Assembly (NCBI GenBank): GCA_023055355.1
Contig: JALJCS010000004.1
Coordinates: forward strand, 27,494,744-27,558,743
Length of the DNA stretch: 64,000 nucleotides
Origin: Agelaius tricolor
Lineage: Eukaryota; Chordata; Aves; Passeriformes; Icteridae
Direction: 5' to 3'
Position 1 is the stretch's first letter. Each line of letters begins with the position of its first letter. The notes under the pieces were generated by a model. The model worked only from the letters and a program-made list of their open reading frames with translations. It did no database searches and had not been told where the DNA came from. Of the stretch, positions 24,223 to 35,600 are shown piece after piece. The position numbers and the translations under genes were made by a program.

Positions 24223-26553
24223 AGATACTTTAAGGGTCTAACTATTTAACTGTTAATATTTTTTCTTCTCTCTGCTTCTCCTTCTTTGGTTTCAGGTAAA
24301 CATCTCCATGGATTTCATTCTGCTATGGGCTTTGGGTTTTGGAGTGAGTTTTGTATTTCTCTGTCAACAGTTAATGACATCACGAACATCTAAATGATCA
24401 TGAAGAATCGAATTTTCTGCTAGAAGTATGATGACTAGCATCAGCTATTGCAGGAAAAAATAAAGAATCACAGTCTTGGTATTTGAAAACTTAAAACAAG
24501 GAAGAACAGCATGGTAAGCTATTTTATTTTTTAATGATATTCTAAACTTACCTGCCAAATTAACTTACTATATATGACACCATGCAGTTCACTCAGCTTT
24601 GGACTCTATCTAGAAAGATCAGAGAAAACCACACTTATCTTTAATAAATTGTAGCTGTGCCTTTGGATGGATAATCCTAGGTTGTGTTTGGAAAAAGCCA
24701 AGTCTCAATATCTATTTCTGTTAATACTACATATTAATGTACATTCAATAGGTTTTTGGGGAAAAAAAAAGGAAAATTAGAGAACTAGGGTTGCTGTTCA
24801 GAAAGTAAAGATGCATCTGACATTTTTTGAACAGAAGAGCCCTTCGAGCTTCTGAAGCTATAAATGAAACATTGTAAGAAAAGCAGACTCAGTATTTTCC
24901 CAAACCATCACACTGTTTCATGATGTAACTTTCATTAGTATACTTTCATTTGTCTGCAGTAGTGAATATGAAGAATATACTCTCTTATAGTTGAGTTCAA
25001 TGGTTACACTGACATCTACTGGTAAAATAATATTTTTAACTATTAAGCGTAATGTTAAAGGTAAAAAATTACAAGTCGCATAAAAAAAATTAAACACTAC
25101 TTGTGGTGTAAGAGAACATCATTTTGTGCAGGTACTTATTTTCCTTTGCCCTTTTTTTTCTTTTAAAACAACTATGTTATTGTCCTCACATCTTGCTAAT
25201 AATAATGGAATATGTTTTAAGAATTTATATTTTGATTGTAATTAAATGTAAAATGTATATATGTCTGTTATGGATGTATATGGATATCTGTTATGGATTT
25301 ATAATTAAATATACCACACAATTTGGCTGCTTGGACTGGTATTTTTAGTAGGTTGATATACTGAGCAATTTGGCTGGTTTTTTAACACTCCATACTGATG
25401 CACTGAAAGGAAATGGGGATGACACAGAATAATTTGGTAATAAACAAATGTCATTGCAATGACATAACAGCTATACAACACAAATTTAACATCAGGCATG
25501 GTTTTTCCAAGTCAGGTTTAAATAGCCCTAGTTATGGCATCAGAACTGCTGTATTATGACTCTGACAGTAGAAACATCCTGCACCAGTGTCTGCATGAGC
25601 ACAGAACAACAACAAACTCTCTCCTGCCATCACATCTGACTGAAGTTGTTTTGACACTTCTTGGATGAGTTTTTAATCTACAGCTGCCCAAGCACACCAT
25701 GAAATGGAATGGAATGCCATTAAAAATGAACGTGCTAAAAAGCTGATAGTCAGGGAACAGTATACATGAATGTTCACAAGTCATGTCCTTAAAGCACAGA
25801 AAGACAAACAAGACAGAACTTTAAAATGTAATAAAATCTCCAAGGGAACATGTCCTAAGCTATTTAAGACAGACTGACATACTGTCTTTTATATCTTTTA
25901 AACATCAATCTGTAACCTCAAAACAGATTTATTTACTATATTTTAGATGTTTTCTTCCTCAAAATCTGGGAAAGGATACATTTTAAATAATATTTCCAGC
26001 TGTATTTCTAAAAATGTCCAGTGTAGGGAATGTTGTCTTTGATTTTGGTTGAGCCCTCTGATTGCATACCAAAGTTTTTTATCTTGACTGGATGAGGAAG
26101 ACACATTGGGTACTCTGCCAGTTCAGGATGGGGAAAAAAGACTAAGAAATAAATTCCTCTGAGATTTAATAGGAAATTTATATGCTTTGTCTTTCTACTA
26201 TTCTTTGGAACAACTAGTGAAATAGCCCCCTTAATAGTGAAGTTGCAGGGTTTGTAGAGTAGCTATTTCTTGATGTCTGTCTATGGTCATCATTAAATCT
26301 ACATGCACAAAATACCAACATAACAGAATAGAGGACTAAGCTAAGTTGGATAGAGCAACATTTAAAAGTGCTGAGTTATGGTTTACCTGCAGTCACACAG
26401 GAACTAGAATTTTATACACTTCTTAAACATACTTAAAGTTTTTATCTTGTGTTTTGGACTTTATCAAAAGCATAAGAAGTCAGTGATGAAGGTGCAGTAA
26501 TCTTGATAAGTGATTAGATGCTTATTTTGGGAGGTGAAAATGCTGACAGATAT
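24223..26553. other. AT-rich intergenic DNA, no gene recognised
   Basis: Nothing recognisable beyond A/T-rich sequence with short tandem phrases, such as a repeated 'tatggat(g/a)tat' near 25,268-25,300. Open frames are short and lack domains. Confidence 0.65.
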
Positions 26554-27035
26554 CACAGAATCATAGAATTAACTACACTGAAAAAGACTTTGAGATCATC
26601 AAGTCGAACCTATGACCAACCACCACCTTGTCAAGTAAACCACAGCACTAAGTGCCACATCCAGTCTTTTCTTAAGCACCTCCAGGGACAGTGACTCCAC
26701 CACCTCCCTGGGCAGCCCATTCCAATGCCCAATCACTCTTTCTGTGAAGAATTTTTTCATAATGCCATGTCTAAACTTCCCCTGGTGCAGCTTAAGACTG
26801 TGTCCTCTCATTCAGCCAGTGGTTACCTGGGAAAAGAGACTGACCCTCACCTGGCTACAGCCTCCTTTCAGGCAATCATAGAGTAATAAGGTCACACCTG
26901 AGCCTCCTCCTCTCCATGTTAAACAACCCCAGTGCCCTCAGCCATGCCTCACAGCACCCGTATTCTACACTCTTCATCAGCCTTTCTGCCCATCTTCAGA
27001 TGCATTTGACTGTCCCAGCATCCTTCCTAAGCTGG
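26554..27035 (-). mobile_element. CR1: CR1 LINE 3' part, minus strand
   Basis: Two octamers (CACAGAAT, CATAGAAT; 26,554-26,569) are the reverse complement of the CR1 3' terminus. The + strand then reads the usual landmarks: 'gagatcatcaagtcgaac', 'cacctccagggacagtgactccaccacc', 'gggcagcccattccaatgccc', 'ctgtgaagaatttttt', and 'tcctcctctccatgttaaacaaccccagtgccctcag'. It fades near 27,035. The 70-codon minus-strand open frame at 26,599-26,811 is a remnant lying in the CR1 sense strand and not a host gene. Confidence 0.92.
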
Positions 27036-27654
27036 AAAGTTGATTATCAGTAGCTTTAAATGTGAGATTATGTTCAATGTGTGAAGATATCATATTCTTT
27101 TAATTTAAATATCATAACCAGATTCAATAAATTTTTTATGTTTCAGTAATTACAAGAACACAAAACTCACTGACTTGGCCCAGAGAAACTGCTGACCAAT
27201 AGCCATGTTAAATGTTTTCCCTCTATCATGTGCAGCTTTCTAAAACTACAAAAATATACAAGCAATCTGGCTGAATCTAAACATCTTGACATCACATGCT
27301 CTCATTGCAGCATTAGAACAAGGCATTAGGACTGTAAATTAATTTATACTAAATAGCTATTATTTTTAAAGTATTTAAAAATAATTGGAAAAGTGTGTAA
27401 AGCACTAATTTGTCCTTCTTATAGATAGTAACAGTATGAAAGCTGGCTTTTAGTTGGAGCCATCCAGCTAAGTAATTCACAAATATTAATTAAAAATATA
27501 GATCTTTTGCAGTGTTAATTTGTGAGAATTACATTATTTTTATAATTTTCAATGCAAAATAATCCTTACATACAATTTCATAATCCCAAAGGCTGTGCTA
27601 ATAGAAAAACAAACTGATATTCAGGGGTGCAAATAGTGAATTTATTTAAGGTAT
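27036..27654. other. AT-rich DNA, nothing recognised
   Basis: A/T-rich sequence between a CR1 copy and the LTR element, with no open frame or repeat that I can name. Confidence 0.6.
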
Positions 27655-27939
27655 TGTTGTCATCTTATTGTAAATCTCCCATACCTTCTTGGTGATTTCT
27701 CATGGTCATCTCCTTGCAGCACTGACTCTTTCTTCTTCACAGCACAGCCAACAAACTCCAACTCTCTCCTCACCCAGCTAACCCACTCTTTTGTAGCACT
27801 CGTCTTCCCAATGGACACAGCTGTGGCCAATTAAGGGCAGGGCTGTTCTTAATCTTTGGGGATTAGTACAGCTGCAACTCCTCAGGTGTGAGACTACCTT
27901 CTGCACTATCTTTATTTTCCTACATTCTATCCCTCCCCA
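27655..27939 (-). repeat. 3' LTR of the minus-strand element
   Basis: A 285-bp copy with TG...CA ends. In element orientation the polypurine tract abuts its start, which makes this the downstream LTR. Confidence 0.85.
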
Positions 27940-27956
27940 ATTCCCTCTTTTCTTTT
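27940..27956 (-). other. polypurine tract
   Basis: On the minus strand this is AAAAGAAAAGAGGGAAT, all purine except the last base, touching the start of the 3' LTR. Such tracts prime plus-strand DNA synthesis in retroelements. Confidence 0.75.
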
Positions 27957-29524
27957 AATTAGAAAGTTACTACATCTCTGGAAAGATATGTTTGAGTAAA
28001 TTGATATTATGACATATTCGCATATCTCACTTAGGACTAACAGTATACAAATGTTCAGGCAACAGGTCACAGCAAAAACATATGTTTCTAAATTCTGATT
28101 TAGTTTTGCTTTTCACAGTCTAGAACATCAACCTAAGGCTTTTCATAAACTAATGTTGTCTTTACTATCTTTTGCAGGGCCCTTTGCAAAAGACAGTAAA
28201 CCCAGTACAAACATCTTTTGCGTAATTTCCATTTAACTTCAGACTGCATCTATGTGGCTGACCTTGATTCATTACCCAAACTTACATTACATATCATCAG
28301 AAACCCTTATACTTCTGAAATATTGACAATATCAATAGCTGTATAATTTTATAAGGCAACTCACAAGAATAAGTTAAAGGCTATATTTTAGGCTACTAAC
28401 AAATCAACAGTTACATAATTTTATCAATAACTATACAACTTGAACAACATCAATCCAGTATCTGTTGAGTGTACTTATGCTATGGAATACAAACTTTTAC
28501 ACTTTTGCCTAATCAAAGATTAATAGCTACAATTCACAAAAAAACCCGCACATGTTTCATCAGCAGACAAATACACCACACTGAATGATAGAGCTACTCT
28601 GTCCCCAGCTCCAACTGCTGTTTTAATAATTCTCTTCTTCCTTTTAAAGTTCTTTTGTTATATTAGTTGGCCGCTGCAAGCCTCTCTTGCCCTGCTCTGT
28701 TTTCCATGTAGATGAAACAATCTGTTCTTCACTTGATATGTTATTTCCCATTGTATCCCCAGCAGCTCACCTATGCTCCAGGTGTCAAAATCTGTCAGGT
28801 CCAGACCAGGCAGCATCCCCTGCTGCTCTCAATGCTTCGCTGGGCTCCATCTCCAGCTGCACCTTGCCCTAGAGCCCAATCCCAAATCACATTGGGTTAC
28901 TGTGGAGATGGCCACTATACAGTTTTAGAGGACTTCTCTTACATATTGCCTGTGCAGCTCTGACTCTGCCTCTCAGAGCTCCATGTTGCTTTTGTTCAAG
29001 CGCTCATGCAGCAGCAACTTAGCAAACCTCCTCCTGTACTCCTCAGGGGCCATGCTATTGCTGAAGCACCGGCTGCTGCTGTGGCCATGCCATTTGCCAC
29101 TTCTATCATGCAACTTTTGTCCTGCTGCACACTCTGCCACTCAGGGGGAACCCAGCACTGTCCTGGGTCCCCTCTGGACTGCAGCCATACCTTGGCAGGG
29201 GGCACAGGGCTTGCTCCAATGCACCAAATAAGCAAAGTATGTAGTATCCGCTCCTCATATCCAGCACTCTTCTTCTTGGGGGTGGTGCCTCATACATTGG
29301 CTAGACTTCTAGGTGCTCAGGTCTGCTTGGCTATAATCTGCTTGGATTTTTAGGCTCTCAGGCTCTTGGGCTGCCTGACTCCACCATCTTATTTCTCTTA
29401 AGTCTGCAGTCATCTTCCTGAATCACCTTAGGATCATATCACTTAATATTTAAGTCCTTTTTCCCAAACCACCACAGGACCATGTTACTGCTCTCTCTAC
29501 AGTTCTCTACCCAAATCACCATGG

Positions 29525-29545
29525 GATCACATCAGGCTTACCAAC
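29525..29545 (-). other. primer-binding site, tRNA-Trp type
   Basis: Directly inside the 5' LTR the minus strand reads TGGTAAGCCTGATGTGATC. It matches the 3' end complement of tRNA-Trp, the primer of avian alpharetroviruses, at 15 of 19 positions. Three of the four differences are transitions, as expected from decay. The tRNA assignment is an inference. Confidence 0.65.
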
Positions 29546-29830
29546 TGTTGCCATCTTATTGCAAAAGCTCTATACCTTCTTGTGATTTCTCATGGGCATC
29601 TCCTCGCAGTACTGAATCCTTCTATCTTCACAGTACAGCCAACAAACTCCATCTCTCTCCTCAACTAGCTAACCCACTCTTTTGTAACACTTCCCTTCCC
29701 ATTGGACACAGCTGTGGCTGATTAAGGGCAGGCCTGTTCCTAATCTTTGGGGATTAGTACAGCTGCAACTCCTCATGTGTGAGTCTATTTTCTGCACTAT
29801 CTTTATTTTCCTACATTCTATCCCTCCACA
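29546..29830 (-). repeat. 5' LTR of the minus-strand element
   Basis: A 285-bp direct repeat of 27,655-27,939 with TG...CA ends. It is the upstream LTR because the primer-binding site abuts it on the minus strand. Confidence 0.85.
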
Positions 29831-30199
29831 ACCTATTATGGAAATGCTGCTACAACTAGAAAGCCTAAATATTTGAAAATGAGACTTTATTAATTTAGAC
29901 TTATATTTAGAGTTTAGTCTAGTCTAAACAGACCTAGAGATCTTTTATTTTCCAGCCGTAATTGTACAGAGACAGAGCATGCTCTTTTCACAAAGAGACT
30001 AAAGTGAGAATAGTGGTAAGTTGATACAAATGCTTTTAGAAACTTCATACCATTAGATACAACATTCAAATATTTAAATTAATAACTTTTCCATCACATG
30101 CTTTATGTATTGGAAAACTTTGCCCCCTGTGGCCAAGCCTACCATGACTTTATGACAGTAGACTTGATAACCAGATTTGATGGACTTTCAGTAATCAAA

Positions 30200-30225
30200 A
30201 CAAGGGTTCCAGCATGAACCCTTGT
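30200..30225. repeat. hairpin, 10-bp perfect stem
   Basis: ACAAGGGTTC and GAACCCTTGT are separated by six bases (CAGCAT). It sits in unassigned sequence between the LTR element and a CR1 fragment. No function is inferred. Confidence 0.85.
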
Positions 30226-30294
30226 CAAATCACTGATGTTGTGAAGGTAATCCTTAGGAAGATAGCCCAACTTTTTCTGTAATCTGGGGTGTCA

Positions 30295-30625
30295 GATTCT
30301 AGATCTTTTAGAATGGGTCCAGAGGAGGGCCACAAAATTGATCAAAGGGCTGGAACATCTTTTCTCTGAAGAAAGCCTGAGTGAATTGTGATTGTTCATC
30401 CTGGAGAAGTAAGGGCTCTTAGTGCAGCCTTCTAGTACTAAAAGTAGAGTTGCTTGGCAAGATAGAAAGGGACTTTTTAATCGGGCCTGTAGTGAAAAGA
30501 CAAGGTTCAACAGTTTAAAACTGAAAGAGGTTATGTTTTGCTTGGGCATGAGGAATAAATTATTAATAAGGATAATAGGACACTAGAACAAGCTGTCTAG
30601 GGAAGTCATGACTTTCAGTTTCATT
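30295..30625 (+). mobile_element. CR1: CR1 LINE internal fragment, + strand
   Basis: The order 'gggtccagaggagggccac', 'ctggaacatct', 'catcctggagaagtaagggctc', 'acaaggttcaacagtttaaaactgaaagagg' and 'ggacactagaacaagctgtctagggaagtcatg' follows the CR1 segment just before the 3' UTR. Both ends are lost: it stops before any terminal octamer. The 85-codon minus open frame over it is meaningless. Confidence 0.8.
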
Positions 30626-31019
30626 TCATGTGTCCTAGTACTTGCAATCAAAGAGGCCATGATCTTTTGTTTTCCACTTTCCCTTTTTATCCTCTTCTGC
30701 TCTATAGTGTTCCTCAATCAGTGTTGGCTCCCTGTATGCAAAAACTGAAGCCACTATTACAGCACCTATTGCAGAAAACATTGCACCAGTCAACTAATTT
30801 GTACATTTACAATTTCAAGAATTTTCATTACAAACATGACAATGTAATTTACAGTATTGTAAAACAGTGATATGAATTTTTCATTCCTTGCAGCGCATAT
30901 TTCATAGTTATGTGTGTTTACGTTATGCAACCACATGGGTATCAGGAGCAGGATAATTACATTAGCACAATGTCTACCTGGGCTAAAATGCTCCATTGCC
31001 CAGAGCTAACTAGCTGAGT
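30626..31019. other. unassigned DNA between CR1 copies
   Basis: A/T-rich sequence with two overlapping short open frames on opposite strands. No recognised gene or repeat. Confidence 0.55.
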
Positions 31020-31195
31020 CATAGAATTATAGAATCATAGAATATCTTGGGTTGGGAGGGACCCACAAGGATCATCAACTCCAACTTTTAGCCCTATAGA
31101 GGACATCCCCAAGAGCCAAAACATATCTCTGAAACTGTTGTCCAGATGATTCTTGAACGCTGGCATGCTTGATGCTGCACTACTGTGCAACTAAT
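31020..31195 (-). mobile_element. CR1: CR1 LINE 3' end, minus strand, next to an LTR
   Basis: Three octamers (CATAGAAT, TATAGAAT, CATAGAAT; 31,020-31,043) mark the 3' end. 'ggttgggagggacccacaaggatcatc' and 'ccagatgattcttgaacgctggcatgcttg' follow on the + strand. Recognisable CR1 stops about 10-20 bp before the LTR at 31,207, and I did not recognise its continuation beyond the LTR. The LTR may have entered at the truncated end of this copy. Confidence 0.85.
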
Positions 31196-31206
31196 GTCTC
31201 TGATAT

Positions 31207-31579
31207 TGTCACAGACATGTTTTCTGAAAAATCCTTTCGCTAGGATCTTTTCTCCTGAGAAGCTGGGAAATTTCATTTTCTCCATGTTTTGCTACTTTGG
31301 AATGTGATTTAGAGAATTGTTTATCCAGCATGAGAATTGTTTTTACTTGATGACCAATGACAGCCAGCAGTGTCGAGGCTGTGAGCAGTCACAAGATTTT
31401 TTTTTTTCATTCCTTTCTTTGCTAGCCTTCTGATGTCTCCTTTCTCTTTCTTTAGTATAATTTTAGTATATAATTTTCTTTTAATATAATCTATACCATA
31501 AAATAATAAATCAGCCTTCTGAAACATGGAGTCAAGATTCTCACCTCTTCCCTTGTTGGGGTTGCCTGCAAATTCCACA
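31207..31579 (+). mobile_element. solo ERV LTR, 373 bp, class II-like, + strand
   Basis: It begins TGTCACAGACATG and ends TTCCACA, flanked by TGATAT (31,201-31,206) and TGGTAT (31,580-31,585). That is a 6-bp target duplication with one mismatch, which fits ERVK (class II). A TATA-like stretch lies at about 31,456-31,480. An AATAAA at 31,505-31,510 is followed by 'cagccttctgaaaca'. The sequence closely resembles an LTR abundant in songbird genomes. No coding part is attached. The 107-codon minus open frame across its right end is a chance frame. Confidence 0.85.
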
Positions 31580-31585
31580 TGGTAT

Positions 31586-32542
31586 CTCAGCCATCTCTGA
31601 GTACCTGAAGATGGGATCTCTGTCTCCGCAGGGCAGCGCATCATGGCATGTGGGCCTATCTGAAGTGCTAGGTAGCAGCAAGGAGTCAGGACTGATCACA
31701 GCAGCAGCTTGAGCCACCATGGAGTCAAGCTCTGCAGAGAAACTACTAGGGACCTGAATTCCCTCCTGCTCTACAGACTTTTAATTGCCTCACCAAGCTG
31801 CTGTGATGGATACGATAACGTTTAATGCCACTCTTTATCTGACACCTGTTAAATGTATTCCTTGACTCCTAGTTTCTCTTGGGTGTCCATCTCATTTTTT
31901 TTAAAGTTTGACTAGAAATTAAGAAACCCTTATTTAAGCCATCTGCCAAATTAATTTGTAGCATAAATCTATTTTTTACAATTCTTTCAAGTTTGTATGC
32001 CAAAAGTCTATCAGATTTATTATTTCACTCCTTGGGGAAATGCTTACTGAGTTTTAAGAGGTGTTCAAATTCCTAAGAGTTTGCATTTCCCCCCCACACC
32101 CCAGTTTTAGCAAGTGTCTTCAGTACCTCTGGATTACAAGGCACTTTTGTTCCCACAGGAAATTGGATTTCTCAAATCTCTCATCAAGGCTGAAAAATCA
32201 CTTATGTTTTGCCACTCATGTAAGAAAAGTGCACTTACAAGCAAGGCATGCCTGTCACTGCTGCACTTGGTACACAAGCTAAAATCAGACTGCTCATGTT
32301 TATGGCTTAATGAAAGCCTGAGGCAGCTGACAGTCAAAAGACAAAACTGGCATTTTTTCTCAAAGCTGATTATAACTAGATATAAAAATACAGTTTTTGA
32401 ATAAAATTGGAGAGGCAAAATAAGTCTTATTACATTATTCAGAAGATTACTTTTCCTGTTAAATAATTTCAAGGATTTTCTTTATAATTCACGCAAAAAA
32501 ATCAAACAAACATGTTAAAGATGCTATTTTCTAACTAATAAC
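31586..32542. other. unassigned DNA, no gene recognised
   Basis: The first 200 bases are moderately GC-rich and not assignable to the LTR or CR1. The rest is A/T-rich. Overlapping open frames of 73-112 codons on both strands at 32,061-32,472 have no known domain. Confidence 0.55.
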
Positions 32543-32682
32543 GAATATTCTGAGTTGGATGGGACTGACCAGGATCATCAAGTCCAACTCAAAAGTGAAT
32601 GGCCCATACAGGGATCAAATCCAGGATCTTGGTGTTGTTACCATCATACATATTAACATCATACCAACTGAGCTAATCTCAT
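32543..32682 (-). mobile_element. tRNA-derived SINE with CR1-like tail (TguSINE1-like)
   Basis: On the minus strand the 5' part is tRNA-like. An A box reads TTAGCTCAGTTGGT (32,663-32,676) and a B box GGATTTGATCC (32,612-32,622), followed by 'ctgtatgggccattcactt'. Then comes a CR1-like 3' tail, 'gagttggacttgatgatcctgg...cccatccaactcagaatattc'. This is the layout of TguSINE1, an Ile-tRNA-like head with a CR1 tail that lets CR1 machinery mobilise it. This copy is diverged in the anticodon arm and cannot be a working tRNA gene. Its presence supports a songbird source. Confidence 0.85.
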
Positions 32683-35600
32683 TTTCCCAAAATTGTGAGC
32701 ATAATATGAAATAAGAGTCCACTTGGATTTTCCAAAAAAACACAATGTAATTACTGTAAAGTTGCATCCAGAGCAAATAAAATTGATTCAGTTTCTTATA
32801 AGTTTGCAAGTATGCTAGATGTCTATGACCTTGCTATGGCTTTCAAGGTCTTCACGGAAGTACTGAGGTATAGGCAGAGGTCATTTGTTTTCTTAGAAAA
32901 TAGTGCGGGCCCTAAAGCAGCCTTAGCAAGGAAGAACATAGACAAGATTACTCAGACCTTTCTCACTTGCTGGACCGAGGCATTTCCTATTACTTCAGAT
33001 TTACATATTACAAAATTCTCTGGTTATTTAACCCCTGAAATAAAGGCTTGTTCCTTTTTGTGTGGAGAAGGCATCCACATATACACAGAATAGCTTCATG
33101 GGCAGACTCTCCAGCTGGAGTGTAGCAGACTTGATCAATTTTATTTCCTCCTCTTGCTATGACTGAAAGTTCTGTTGATCAAGGACTCTACTGTGATGTT
33201 CCTAGAAGGAGTTTGGTAAAAGACTTTTTGATTTAGATATCCATAATGCCATGTATGAGGAGTATGATATCAAACAGTCTTGGTATCAAATGCGCCCAAC
33301 TCAGCATACCAATAGGATAATGTAGGTTATTTTTTCAAGAAATTTAAGTTTTAGCCCCTTCAAAGAGGGATGTCAATTAATTTGCCTGTGCTAAATTCTT
33401 TCTCAAAAAGGAACACATAGGATTCCATTTGGTCCTTGTGGTACCTGTACAGGAAGATATCTTCTACCCAGAGAAGTCTGGGTACAGTCTCCAAAATCAG
33501 ATAGAAAAACATCTAGTTTATGAATTCTAGCAGGATTTACCTGAGGGTAGACAAAAAATATATGAGGAAATAAAAATGGATTCATCTAGGTAAATTCAAT
33601 ATCCCAAATACAACGCTAGTGGCTCTTAATATGTGAAAACTCAGGCACCAGACTTGGATGGGGCTGGGTATTGGGTGTAGCAATACTGGTAGGCTTCTCT
33701 AGGTACCCACACAGATCTGAAGAAAGACTTTTGAATCTCTCCAGCTTGAATTAATTCTATAAGAACTCTTTCTTTCTAACTTTTCTGAGGATAGTTTCAA
33801 TATGCAAGTCCATCATTTATTTCATTACAGTGGAATGGAGAGTGACATTATAAGTAAAAGCACTGGCAGAAGTCATCTGCAGTAAGGGTGACCTTGCAGG
33901 CATGGATGTCTGAGAGCCCCAGAAATGTTCTTGCAGTGAAGTCAACCTGAAGACAACCTGAGTTGTCATGCATTAAGATTCTAGAAAAGGAGGACACATA
34001 CAATGACCTGGAAGAGGAAAGGAGAAAGGCAGAGTGTAATGAGTGTAATGATGACCTTTGTGTTGCAGGGCAGGGGGTTATATACGAACTAGTGGGTCTA
34101 AGTTTGTGTACAGCTATTTTATGCAGAGAACAGGCTTAAAAACTATGAGCATTTTTCTCCTGATGTTTTCTCCTTACATCCAGCTTACAAGATGGATAGG
34201 GAGGTGTAGAAACATTTCTCTTGTCGGAAGCAGCTTCTTTCAGCTGTTTGAGTAGCATTTACAAACCAGTGTTTATCATGCATTGTGCATTCTTCATGTT
34301 CAAGAAGGTATGCTAAGGCAGTACTGGATTATGAGTAAAAATAGGTTTAATGTTTCTGTTTTCTTTACCTTTGTATGTTTCTGTAGTTGCCTGGGCATTT
34401 ATAGTTTGTTTTTTGAAGCTCTAGTACTCAAATAATAGGGGCATGAAAAAGAAAAGCATGAGAGGAAAAGAGTGATTTTTTGCTTAGCTCTTTATTTTTG
34501 GAAATGACATTATTATTATTCATTCCTCCTACATACAAATTAGATTCAGAGTTCAAATATTATTAAGAGGAGACTTAAAATTCATCACTTTGCAGTTTTT
34601 TAATCCATTTCCTCTTGGCTTGTCCCCTTGGCAACAAAAATTAAAGGACAACCATATAATGAAAAAAACAAATTGCAGCTCATCTGAGCCAGTCTTTGCA
34701 TAACGCATTTTGAGATTCTGACTGGATGTAGGCAAATGTTGTCTCAAGTCATAAAACTGAAGGAAGTCTATTATAGCTTGAGATCTCACCCTGTGCTCTG
34801 CACATTGTATGAATACTTCAAAGGCTAGAGAAAACAACAAAAAAAGTGATACTTAGCCAATAAGAACAGCTAGACCATCTAGCTAGAAAACAAACTATAT
34901 TTTGCATACAAGGTTTTGAGTACTGATAGGTAACTGATTAACTCCTGAAAATGAGGGATTGGGTGGCTTGGATGGAGTATTGATTCTTATTTTTACTTAT
35001 ATTGCCAGTTTCTGGCACTTAATGACCAGATGAGGGCAAATTTGCTCATTGAATTTCAAAGTTTTTAAGACCTCCTTATGACAATATCACTATGAGAAGG
35101 AACATTTATCTGTAAGAGAAGCAGCTGACCTAAACCAAAGTGTATTTTAACAGAAAAAAGGCATTTACTGCAATAGTTTCCTTCTCTAACAGAGCTTTTA
35201 AATGTTGCAGTTGGACTAAATCTAAATTTGTTTCATTTGCTAAAATGGTTTTCACTTAGTATTAAATTCCTATTTAAGAACAAACTAAAATGAAACTTCT
35301 GTTTGTCAGATATTTGTATAAATGAGCTTATTTCAGAAAGACCAACCATTTTTACATCTTCTGGTCTGCTGAAAGCTCTTTTCTCTCTGTGTTTTTTCAT
35401 AGTGTTAGTACTTTCTGGTGGCTTGTAGGAATGGTGAACTCCATTGCAGCACTTGAGTATGCACAGAGGAAGAAAAGATCTTCCATGTATCGAAGCAAAC
35501 TGTAAGGAATTTATATCAGGGAACATTATTGAGACTCCAAAAGCTTTGGCCAGTTACAGACATGCTCATATCTGGGCCCATAGTCTGTAGCACAATGCAT

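Larger units (their letters stand above)
27655..29830 (-). mobile_element. short LTR retroelement with both LTRs, no recognisable pol; minus strand
   Basis: Two direct repeats of equal length (285 bp; 27,655-27,939 and 29,546-29,830) bound a 1,606-bp interior. Both begin TGTTG and end in CA, and by eye they are roughly 85-90% identical. Orientation is minus. Next to the right LTR, the minus strand reads TGGTAAGCCTGATGTGATC, which matches a tRNA-Trp primer-binding site at 15 of 19 positions. Just before the left LTR, the minus strand has a polypurine tract (27,940-27,956). The interior has only short open frames (63-79 codons minus, up to 115 plus), and I see no reverse transcriptase, integrase or capsid motif. 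It is therefore either a non-autonomous element or a heavily deleted provirus. Flanks AGGTAT and ACCTAT agree at four of six bases, so any target duplication is weak. Confidence 0.8.

Noticed and set aside
26599..26811. 70-codon minus-strand open frame with a plausible protein look
   Set aside because: It is the sense strand of a CR1 3' region. Similar translations appear at other CR1 copies.
27957..29524. Interior of the LTR element as a source of gag or pol
   Set aside because: Open frames are at most 115 codons and none shows a motif that I recognise. I left it as non-coding.
32598..32682. tRNA gene suggested by A and B boxes
   Set aside because: The cloverleaf arms are degraded and a CR1-like tail follows, so this is the head of a SINE.
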